Source: Acidobacteriota bacterium (GTDB lineage: Bacteria; Acidobacteriota; Terriglobia; Terriglobales; Acidobacteriaceae). Taken from it: a stretch of DNA of 5,459 nt. Positions 1 through 4,695 of the stretch are shown here, piece after piece (position 1 is the stretch's first letter; each line of letters begins with the position of its first letter). Both the position numbers and the translations under genes were made by a program. The notes under the pieces were generated by a model. That model did not search any database and was not told the DNA's origin. It worked only from the letters and a program-made list of their open reading frames with translations. The DNA lies in assembly GCA_021810735.1 (NCBI GenBank), contig JAJZIF010000299.1:1-5459 (forward strand). Reading direction: 5' to 3'.

Positions 1-224
1 TGCTGAAGTCCGATCTTTTCGCAACTAGATATGGGGCCATAAATAAACTTGTTGAAAAACTTGATAGCATCTGTGCACATCCATCGGACGCTCCCGGCTT
101 TGACGCCTTTAGCGCGGGTCATGACCTAGCTCGCCAAACATTCTGGTATAGCGAATACAAGCTGTTTAGATTGTTTCCAGGCAAGTTACCCCCACTGCCA
201 AGCAAGGGCAATGGGTACGATTAG
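1..224 (+). CDS. C-terminal end of an unrecognised protein (5' truncated)
   Basis: The frame whose first full codon is at base 3 stays open for 73 codons and ends at TAG 222-224. There is no ATG in it, so the start lies before the window. The visible tail has a normal globular composition (…FATRYGAINKLVEKLDSI… near the start, …FWYSEYKLFRLFPGKLPPLP… near the end) with a proline-rich finish. I do not recognise a family. No signal peptide or membrane segment is visible in this part. The stretch is AT-richer than the genes after 1 kb and, like the toxin-antitoxin pair 78 bases downstream, may be acquired DNA. A random frame could stay open this long by chance, so this is a moderate call. Confidence 0.5.
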   Translation, partial: LKSDLFATRYGAINKLVEKLDSICAHPSDAPGFDAFSAGHDLARQTFWYSEYKLFRLFPGKLPPLPSKGNGYD

Positions 225-265
225 CGACAGATGAAGACCGCTAGGGACTAACTGCAATGGTAACC

Positions 266-284
266 TATACCGTTTCCCGTTATA
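266..284. promoter_or_regulatory. imperfect palindrome upstream of higB, candidate HigA operator
   Basis: The sequence TATACCGTTTCCCGTTATA reads as TATA-n-CG-n5-CG-n-TATA, with six base pairs on each side symmetrical about base 275. It sits 17 bases before the preferred higB start at 302. HigA-type antitoxins usually bind palindromes in their own promoter and repress the operon, so position and symmetry fit an operator. No convincing -35/-10 pair was found; TACGAT at 290-295 is a possible -10, but without a good -35. The assignment is an inference from position. Confidence 0.3.
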
Positions 285-301
285 CGTGCTACGATACATC
301 A

Positions 302-586
302 ATGATCCAGTCCTTTGCGGATGACGAAACCCGGCAGATATTCCTCACCGGTAAGAGCCGCAAATTTGGAACCGCGGCAAAGACCGCGGCCCGTAAGCTA
401 CAACTCGTCGATTACGCCAAGAAGCTGGATGACCTGAAGCAGCCCCCGGGAAATCGTCTCGAAAAGCTGCGAGGCTCCCGCGAAGGCCAGTACAGCATTC
501 GGGTCAATGACCAATTCCGAATTTGCTTTCGCTGGGCAGACGAAGACGCATGGGACGTAGAAGTAGTGGACTATCACCAGGAGTGA
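302..586 (+). CDS. higB: HigB-type toxin, RelE/ParE-superfamily ribosome-dependent mRNA endonuclease
   Basis: A 94-residue protein starting MIQSFADDET, typical of the HigB (plasmid maintenance system killer) family in both length and opening. Known HigB proteins cut mRNA on the ribosome and are neutralised by HigA. The family core is visible at residues 49-92: PGNRLEKLRG, then EGQYSIRVNDQFRICFRW (61-78), and the C-terminal VVDYH (88-92). Arg57, Arg73, Asp90 and Tyr91 lie where HigB active-site residues are expected; position 57 is Lys in the Proteus enzyme as I recall it. The start at 302 is chosen from family length. An in-frame ATG at 257 would add 15 residues and has AGGGA nine bases upstream, whereas 302 has no clear Shine-Dalgarno, so 257 remains possible. 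The toxin gene precedes the antitoxin, the usual higBA order, with a 5-base gap. The toxin looks intact. Confidence 0.9.
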   Translation: MIQSFADDETRQIFLTGKSRKFGTAAKTAARKLQLVDYAKKLDDLKQPPGNRLEKLRGSREGQYSIRVNDQFRICFRWADEDAWDVEVVDYHQE

Positions 587-591
587 GCATC

Positions 592-945
592 ATGTCGATT
601 ACGCGTAATCCATCCGATCGTGGCATCCCCATCCATCCCGGCGAGTTCCTGCGCGAGGACTTCATGGTCCCGCTCCGGCTCTCTGCCAATGCGCTGGCGC
701 TTGCGTTGCATGTGCCGGTCACGCGCATCTCGGAAATCGTGCGTGAGCGTCGTGGCGTTACGGCAGACACGGCCCTGCGCCTCGCACAGTATTTCGGCAC
801 CACACCGGACTTCTGGATGAACATGCAGAAGCAGTGGGAGTTGGCCGTCGCAGAGAAAGAGTCGCACCGTCGCATCCGCACCGAAGTCAAACCCGCTCCG
901 CGCAACCCCAAAACAGGCGAATTGGCCTACAAAGCCTCTGCGTAA
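592..945 (+). CDS. higA: HigA-type antitoxin, XRE-family DNA-binding protein
   Basis: A 117-residue HigA-family antitoxin that should bind and neutralise HigB and repress the operon. Residues 13-24 (PIHPGEFLREDF) carry the family hallmark HPGE…L…EF-like opening. The helix-turn-helix covers about 28-72, with LSANALALALHVP as the first helix and turn and VTRISEIVRERR (43-54) as the recognition helix, followed by TADTALRLAQYFGTTPDFWMNMQ (58-79), where the DFWxNxQ block is characteristic. The tail after 90 is basic. The ATG at 592 is chosen because CAGGAG at 578-583 sits 8 bases upstream, inside the end of higB, and because family members begin here; an upstream in-frame extension from 523 would lie within higB and lacks family similarity. 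The 5-base spacing to higB implies one transcript and probably coupled translation. Confidence 0.93.
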   Translation: MSITRNPSDRGIPIHPGEFLREDFMVPLRLSANALALALHVPVTRISEIVRERRGVTADTALRLAQYFGTTPDFWMNMQKQWELAVAEKESHRRIRTEVKPAPRNPKTGELAYKASA

Positions 946-1013
946 CGCAGTAGAGATACCGCCGCCACGGCAAGCCCCGCTTCCGTTGCGGTACTAAGAT
1001 TGAAAAGGATGAC

Positions 1014-1061
1014 ATGGCCAGGCGCACCGTCGACTCGTGCCCGGCCTGTCAGAAGTGCTAG
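1014..1061 (+). CDS. possible 15-codon Cys-rich leader ORF before dnaJ
   Basis: The ATG at 1014 is preceded by AAAAGGA (1003-1009) at a short 4-base spacing and encodes MARRTVDSCPACQKC, ending at TAG 1059-1061, 12 bases before the dnaJ ATG. The CxxCxxC tail is striking for so short a peptide. It overlaps the imperfect hairpin at 1016-1046. It may be a leader peptide or pure chance. There is no family support, and 15 codons are too few to judge coding bias. Confidence 0.15.
   Translation: MARRTVDSCPACQKC
1016..1046 (+). other. imperfect GC-rich hairpin in the higA-dnaJ gap
   Basis: GGCC at 1016-1019 pairs with GGCC at 1043-1046. Inner bases GGC/GCAC (1021-1027) can pair with GTGCC (1037-1041) with one mismatch and small bulges, leaving a loop of about 9 bases. 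No T-run follows, so it is not a standard intrinsic terminator for higBA. It would lie in the 5' leader of dnaJ if transcription starts upstream of it. The rest of the 946-1073 gap shows no clear promoter. Confidence 0.25.
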
Positions 1062-1073
1062 CGAGATCAGCCT

Positions 1074-2264
1074 ATGGCCACACCGCAGTCCAAAGACTAT
1101 TACGCGATTCTCGGAATCAAGAAATCTGCCACCGCGGACGAAATCCGCAAGGCCTTCCGCAAGCTCGCGCGCAAGTACCATCCCGACGTCAATCCCGGCG
1201 ACAAAAAGGCCGAAGAGCGCTTCAAGGAAATCTCCGAAGCCAACGAAATCCTCGGCGATGAGAAAAAGCGCAAAATCTATGACCAGTTCGGCTTTTATTC
1301 TGACCAGATTGATCCCGCTGCCGCCGAGGCTGCGGCCCGCCACGGCGCCGGCTTTGGCGGCCGCGGCCAGGCCGGTCAGGGCATGCCCTTTGACTTTGGC
1401 GGCTTCGACTTCTCTGAGGACTACACCGGTGCCGGACAACCCTCCGGCGCGGGTTTCGGTGGCTTCCGCGACATCTTCTCCGGCATGTTCAACCAGGGCC
1501 GCCGCAAGCAGCAGGGACCGCAGCCCGGGACTGACCTCGAATATCAGATTGAAGTCGACTTCTGGACCGCGATTCGCGGCGGCACTGCCCGCCTCATGAT
1601 CCAGCGGCAGGAGGTCTGCCCCACCTGTCACGGCCAGGCCTCCACCGGCGGCTCGCACACCTGCCCCGAGTGCAACGGCACCGGCCAGGTCACCCAAATG
1701 GGCGGCCGCATGAAGTTCAATATCCAGTGCCCCAACTGCGGCGGCACCGGCAAGGTCCGCAGCGACTGCCGCACCTGCCACGGCGAAGGCACCGTGCTGC
1801 GCTCCAGCCCGCTCGAGTTCCGCATCAAGCCCGGCACCCGAGACGGCCAGCGCATCCGCCTCGCCGGCAAGGGCAATGCCGGCATCCACGGCGGCCAGCC
1901 CGGCGACCTCTACCTCATCATCAAGACGGGCAGCCATCCGGTCTTCACGCGCCAGGTCGATGACATTCACATCACTGTGCCCATCAGCATCGCCGAGGCC
2001 GCCCTCGGCTCAAAGATCGAAGTCCCCACCATCGACGGACGCGCCCAGCTCAAGGTCCCGCCCGGCACGCAGTCCGGCCAGAAGCTCCGCATGCGCGAGC
2101 GCGGCGTGCCCTCGGCCACCCGCGACGGCCTCCGCGGAGACCAGATCGTCCAGGTGGAAATCGTCGTCCCGCACCTACGCGACGAGCGATCCAAGGAGAT
2201 CCTCCGCGAGTTCGCCAGGCTCAACCCCGAAGACCCCCGCGCCGGCATCTGGGCCAAGGTCTAG
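1074..2264 (+). CDS. dnaJ: DnaJ, Hsp40 co-chaperone (type A J-domain protein)
   Basis: A 396-residue cytoplasmic J-protein that should deliver unfolded clients to DnaK and stimulate its ATPase. The J domain spans about 7-73, with KDYYAILGI, the essential HPD at 36-38, and the YDQFG end at 69-73. A Gly/Phe-rich linker runs from about 91 to 142. The zinc domain holds four motifs with cysteines at 182/185, 197/200, 219/222 and 232/235; the first motif reads CPTCHGQA, replacing the usual last Gly with Ala, but all eight ligands are present. The substrate-binding C-terminal domains follow from about 245, including GDLYLIIKTGSHPVFTRQ and the segment ending WAKV. Length is normal for DnaJ. The ATG at 1074 fits the family start but has only a weak GAGA ribosome site 7 bases upstream. 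dnaK and grpE are not adjacent; the upstream neighbour is a toxin-antitoxin pair. The GNAT gene follows after 15 bases. Confidence 0.96.
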   Translation: MATPQSKDYYAILGIKKSATADEIRKAFRKLARKYHPDVNPGDKKAEERFKEISEANEILGDEKKRKIYDQFGFYSDQIDPAAAEAAARHGAGFGGRGQAGQGMPFDFGGFDFSEDYTGAGQPSGAGFGGFRDIFSGMFNQGRRKQQGPQPGTDLEYQIEVDFWTAIRGGTARLMIQRQEVCPTCHGQASTGGSHTCPECNGTGQVTQMGGRMKFNIQCPNCGGTGKVRSDCRTCHGEGTVLRSSPLEFRIKPGTRDGQRIRLAGKGNAGIHGGQPGDLYLIIKTGSHPVFTRQVDDIHITVPISIAEAALGSKIEVPTIDGRAQLKVPPGTQSGQKLRMRERGVPSATRDGLRGDQIVQVEIVVPHLRDERSKEILREFARLNPEDPRAGIWAKV

Positions 2265-2279
2265 CCCGGAGGCTCAGGC

Positions 2280-2783
2280 ATGCTCACCCTCACCACCCCG
2301 CGCCTGATCCTGCGCCGCCTCACGCCCGAGGACAAACCCTCGCTCTGCGCCCTGCTCGGCAATCCGGAAACCATGCGCTGGTATCCCCGCCCCTGGCTGC
2401 CCGAAGAGATTGACTTCTGGCTCGACCGTCAATTCGCCATGTACCCCGACGGCTCCGGCAAATTCGCCGTCACCCTCCTTGCCTCCGGTGAGTTCCTCGG
2501 CGACTGCGGCCCCACCTGGTTTGACGTGGATGGCGTTCAGGAGCTCGAAATTGGCTACCGCTTGCTCCCTCAGTACTGGGGTAAAGGCTACGCCACCGAG
2601 GCCGCCTCAGCCGTCCTCACCTACGTTCGCGATACGCTCCACAAGCCCGATCCCATCTCCCTCATCCGCCCCGGCAATCTCGCCTCGCGGCGTGTGGCCG
2701 CGAAAAACGGCGCCTGGCTTGAAAAAACCGTCGTCTGGCGCGATTTTGACCACTGCGTCTACCGCTATTCGGGCCCACGGTGA
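2280..2783 (+). CDS. GNAT-family N-acetyltransferase (RimJ/RimL-like)
   Basis: A 167-residue protein with a GNAT fold, expected to transfer acetyl from acetyl-CoA to an amine; the substrate cannot be told from the sequence. It opens with the RimJ/RimL-type TPRLILRRLTPED (6-18). The acetyl-CoA pyrophosphate loop is at 97-107, PQYWGKGYATE, matching Q/R-x-x-G-x-G/A after the IGYRL strand (91-95). The later NLASRRVAAKNGA (133-145) is the family's Asn…Ser…Lys-Asn-Gly motif. The ATG at 2280 is supported by GGAGG at 2268-2272, 7 bases away, just after the dnaJ stop, so it is probably co-transcribed with dnaJ. It looks complete. Whether it acts on a ribosomal protein, an antibiotic or a small molecule is unknown. 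Its place between dnaJ and hspR may be incidental. Confidence 0.88.
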   Translation: MLTLTTPRLILRRLTPEDKPSLCALLGNPETMRWYPRPWLPEEIDFWLDRQFAMYPDGSGKFAVTLLASGEFLGDCGPTWFDVDGVQELEIGYRLLPQYWGKGYATEAASAVLTYVRDTLHKPDPISLIRPGNLASRRVAAKNGAWLEKTVVWRDFDHCVYRYSGPR

Positions 2784-2790
2784 TCGAAAG

Positions 2791-2798
2791 AAGGAGGT
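2791..2798 (+). other. near-perfect Shine-Dalgarno with no usable ATG
   Basis: AAGGAGGT lies 7 bases after the GNAT stop. No ATG, GTG or TTG occurs at a normal distance; the first candidates are ATA at 2808 and ATT at 2810, and the first ATG in that stretch (2826) is 27 bases away and opens only 15 codons. It may be chance or a relic of a lost gene. Confidence 0.3.
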
Positions 2799-2849
2799 TC
2801 CGCCGCAATATTCTCACCCCTCCCAATGCTCATTCACTGTTTTCCGGGG

Positions 2850-2878
2850 TTGTCTTCGGGCTCGTTCGAGTAAACAAT
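2850..2878 (+). promoter_or_regulatory. candidate sigma-70-type promoter for hspR
   Basis: TTGTCT (2850-2855; 4 of 6 to TTGACA) and AACAAT (2873-2878; 4 of 6 to TATAAT) are separated by 17 bases. This would place the transcript start near 2885, about 25 bases before the hspR ATG. The surrounding 2784-2909 gap is more AT-rich than the flanking genes and is the natural place for a promoter. The match is modest. Confidence 0.35.
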
Positions 2879-2885
2879 ACTGCCA
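2865..2885. promoter_or_regulatory. weak HAIR-like element upstream of hspR
   Basis: HspR is known to bind HAIR, CTTGAGT-N7-ACTCAAG. Here TTCGAGT (2865-2871, 5 of 7 matches) is followed after exactly 7 bases by ACTGCCA (2879-2885, 3 of 7). The central AGT-N7-ACT symmetry and exact spacing are the support; the right half is poor. The site would cover the candidate -10 at 2873-2878, which fits autorepression. I found no better match before dnaJ. Confidence 0.25.
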
Positions 2886-2909
2886 ACGGATTTTTTCAAC
2901 CGGATCGCC

Positions 2910-3305
2910 ATGCCAACCAAACGCAAGTCCAAGGGCGCGTATATGATCTCGGCCGTGGCCGAGATGTATGACATCCATCCCCAGACCCTCCGGCTTTATG
3001 AGCGGGAAGGTTTGTTAAAGCCCTCGCGCACGGAGGGCAATACGCGGCTTTATACTGATGAAGATCTGGAGCGCCTGGAATTTATCCTCAATCTGGCCCG
3101 TGACCTTGGGGTCAACATCGCTGGAATCGCCATCATTTTGCAGATGCGCGAGCGCATGGAGGAAATGAACCGCCAGATGCAGGGTTTCGTCGACTATGTA
3201 CGTTCGGAAATGCTGAGCCGCATGCAGCAGGGCTCTCCGCAATCCGGCGCCATGGTTCCAACGCAACGGCCCATGGTCGTTCCGCAAAGCAGGAGCAAAC
3301 GTTAA
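2910..3305 (+). CDS. hspR: HspR, MerR-family heat-shock repressor
   Basis: A 131-residue MerR-type regulator with the HspR signature: YMISAVAEMYDIHPQTLRLY (11-30), EREGLLKPSRTEGNTRLYT (31-49) and DLGVNIAGIAIILQMRERM (65-83). Residues 11-80 form the winged helix-turn-helix, and a helical, Met-rich dimerisation segment covers about 75-107. There are no cysteines, which argues against a metal- or redox-sensing MerR. In other bacteria HspR represses dnaK/dnaJ/clpB-type genes through HAIR sites, with DnaK as co-repressor. The C-terminal tail (108-131) is Gln/Pro/Met-rich and ends in a basic SRSKR. The ATG at 2910 has a weak GGA 5 bases upstream; an in-frame ATG at 2943 (residue 12) sits just before the conserved MIS and could be the true start. 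Gene order dnaJ–GNAT–hspR puts it beside its likely target. Confidence 0.93.
   Translation: MPTKRKSKGAYMISAVAEMYDIHPQTLRLYEREGLLKPSRTEGNTRLYTDEDLERLEFILNLARDLGVNIAGIAIILQMRERMEEMNRQMQGFVDYVRSEMLSRMQQGSPQSGAMVPTQRPMVVPQSRSKR
3291..3295 (+). promoter_or_regulatory. ribosome-binding site for the TTG-started glycosyltransferase
   Basis: AGGAG lies within the last codons of hspR, 11 bases before TTG 3307. The spacing is longer than usual, but it is the best site near the junction and there is no ATG or GTG start in the appropriate frame nearby. It supports initiation coupled to the end of hspR translation. Confidence 0.45.
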
Positions 3306-3306
3306 T

Positions 3307-4590
3307 TTGCCTTTCGCCTTCGCACATCTGACCAGCAGTCCTCTAGCCGTACTGCAACTCCAGAACCTTGCCCCATCTGGATTGGCTGCGCTTCACCTGC
3401 TTCTCGGCGTTGCGCTGCTGGGGCTCCTGGCCTCAACCGTCTTCACGGTACTGGCCATCATCGCCACCGTCCGTTTCCGCCTGGGCCGCAGGCACGCAAC
3501 GGAGAGCACCGATTTCCTGCCGCCCCTGAGCCTCTTCAAACCCGTCCACGGTGACGAACCCGGCCTCGAAACCCACCTGGAAAGCTTCTTCCGCCAGGAT
3601 TACCCCTCCTACGAAATCCTCTTCTGCGCCCGCAGCGAGCACGACCCAGGCCTGCTCACCGCCCGCCGCGTGGCCGCCCGCCATCCGCATATTCCCGCGC
3701 GCTTCCTCAGTACCGGTGAGCCCCAATACATCAACGCCAAGGTCGCCTCGCTGGAGGTCATGGAAGCCGCAGCCGCTCACGACATCTTCGTCATCAGCGA
3801 CAGCGATGTTCACGTCGCCCCGGATTATCTCCGTGCCGTCGCCCAGCCCTTCCGCAACGAAAAAGTCGGTGCCATCACCTGCCTCTACCGCGGCGAAGCC
3901 CGGCCCGGCCTCTGGGGTCAGCTCGAAGCCGTCGGCATGTCCATCGAAATGACCGCCGGTGTGCTCGTCGCCAACATGCTGGAGGGCATGCAATTTCTCC
4001 TCGGGCCCACGATGGCCGTCCGCCGCAAGTGTGTGCGCGCCATCGGCGGATTCGGCGTCTTCGGCAACTACTGCGCAGACGACTTCATGCTCGGCAAGCT
4101 CGTCGCGGAAAAGGGCTACACCTGTGTCCTTTCCCAGCACGTCATCAATCACGTCATTGTGAATGAGGGCTTCATCGACACCCAGAAGCACCAGATCCGC
4201 TGGATGCGCTCCACGCGTTTCTCCCGCCCCAAAGGACACTTCGGCACCAGTCTCACCTTCAGCATGCCCTTCGGCGTCCTGGCTCTGCTTGCAGCTCTTG
4301 CCCTGCACCTTCCCACCATCGCATTCGTTCTCTTTGGCTACGCCGTCGCGGTGCGTATGCTGCTGGCGCTCGTGGTAGGAGCCTTCGCTGTTCGCGAGCG
4401 CGTCCTGCTCCGCACCATTCTGCTCTATCCCCTTCGCGATCTGCTGGGCTTCTTCTACTGGGCAGCCAGTTACTGGAGCGACCTCATCCTTTGGCGTGGC
4501 CGTGAGTTCCGCCTCACCAGGGATGGCCTCATGACGCCGGCAACCGTCCCCGTTGGCGAAGAAGAAACCGCCGTATCTGCCGGCGTGTAA
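3307..4590 (+). CDS. hpnI: HpnI-like hopanoid glycosyltransferase (ceramide glucosyltransferase-like, GT2/GT21 type)
   Basis: A 427-residue inner-membrane glycosyltransferase. HpnI is known to add N-acetylglucosamine to bacteriohopanetetrol, before the deacetylase HpnK. An N-terminal membrane segment (about 26-55) is followed by the cytosolic GT-A domain. That domain holds the HpnI-like [11 protein letters not shown] (78-88) and [14 protein letters not shown] (93-106), the DSD metal/nucleotide motif at 165-167, the CADDFMLG acidic motif at 256-263 and the [10 protein letters not shown] (295-304) counterpart of the GT21 (Q/R)xxRW motif. Three or so membrane segments follow (about 318-395). The start is TTG at 3307, one base after the hspR stop. 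It is chosen because it keeps the whole N-terminal helix and no ATG occurs before residue 152. The tight junction implies co-transcription with hspR. hpnJ, hpnK and other hopanoid genes are not seen here. A related sphingolipid or other lipid glycosyltransferase is the main alternative. Confidence 0.78.
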   Translation: MPFAFAHLTSSPLAVLQLQNLAPSGLAALHLLLGVALLGLLASTVFTVLAIIATVRFRLGRRHATESTDFLPPLSLFKPVHGDEPGLETHLESFFRQDYPSYEILFCARSEHDPGLLTARRVAARHPHIPARFLSTGEPQYINAKVASLEVMEAAAAHDIFVISDSDVHVAPDYLRAVAQPFRNEKVGAITCLYRGEARPGLWGQLEAVGMSIEMTAGVLVANMLEGMQFLLGPTMAVRRKCVRAIGGFGVFGNYCADDFMLGKLVAEKGYTCVLSQHVINHVIVNEGFIDTQKHQIRWMRSTRFSRPKGHFGTSLTFSMPFGVLALLAALALHLPTIAFVLFGYAVAVRMLLALVVGAFAVRERVLLRTILLYPLRDLLGFFYWAASYWSDLILWRGREFRLTRDGLMTPATVPVGEEETAVSAGV

Positions 4591-4595
4591 CTTTT

Positions 4596-4615
4596 CAGGC
4601 GCCACCCTTCGCCTG
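4596..4615 (+). other. 6-bp stem hairpin just after hpnI
   Basis: CAGGCG (4596-4601) and CGCCTG (4610-4615) form a perfect six-pair stem around the 8-base loop CCACCCTT, six bases after the hpnI stop. The T-run (TTTT) lies before the stem rather than after it, so a standard intrinsic terminator is not supported. It may protect the 3' end or slow read-through. Confidence 0.3.
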
Positions 4616-4635
4616 TACCCTGATTGGAAACGCTC

Positions 4636-4695
4636 ATGTCTGCCATCTGGTTTTCTTCCACACCACTCACCGCGCCCGGGGCCTGCCCCGCATGA
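4636..4695 (+). CDS. possible 19-codon leader ORF overlapping the oxidoreductase start
   Basis: The ATG at 4636, with GGA (4626-4628) 7 bases upstream, encodes [19 protein letters not shown]. Its TGA (4693-4695) overlaps the ATG of the next gene as ATGA. Such an overlap is typical of translational coupling. The downstream gene has no Shine-Dalgarno of its own and a GC hairpin (4677-4690) right before its ATG, which ribosomes on this ORF would open. The peptide matches no family I know. It could be chance, as ATGA overlaps arise easily. Confidence 0.3.
   Translation: MSAIWFSSTPLTAPGACPA
4677..4690 (+). other. GC hairpin directly before the oxidoreductase ATG
   Basis: CGGGG-CCTG-CCCCG is a perfect five-pair, all-GC stem with a 4-base loop that ends one base before the ATG at 4692. 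It occupies the place where a ribosome-binding site would be, so it could limit independent initiation. Confidence 0.4.

Noticed and set aside
504..911. 135-codon minus-strand ORF opposite higA
   Set aside because: higA is a confident family match on the + strand, and the antisense translation shows no recognisable features.
979..999. HAIR site upstream of dnaJ (CTT…, then ACTAAGA)
   Set aside because: Both halves match only about 4 of 7 bases and only if the spacer is 6 rather than 7, close to chance.
927..1970. 347-codon open frame on the minus strand opposite dnaJ
   Set aside because: Ala/Gly/Val-rich, low-complexity translation with no recognisable family. It results from the C/G-biased third positions of dnaJ, whose own frame has clear domains.
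2780..2971. 63-codon + strand ORF starting with GTG that overlaps the GNAT stop and the hspR start
   Set aside because: The GTGA overlap and an internal AAGGAGGT looked attractive, but the site lies after the start, the peptide resembles no family, and it overlaps the confident hspR by about 60 bases in another frame.
3433..4605. 390-codon open frame on the minus strand opposite hpnI
   Set aside because: The translation is a repetitive Glu/Asp/Gly/Ala string with no motif, a mirror of the codon bias of the real gene on the + strand.
4596..4615. Intrinsic terminator after hpnI
   Set aside because: The stem is perfect but the T-run is on the wrong side for the + strand and no T-run follows on the minus strand, so only a hairpin is reported.
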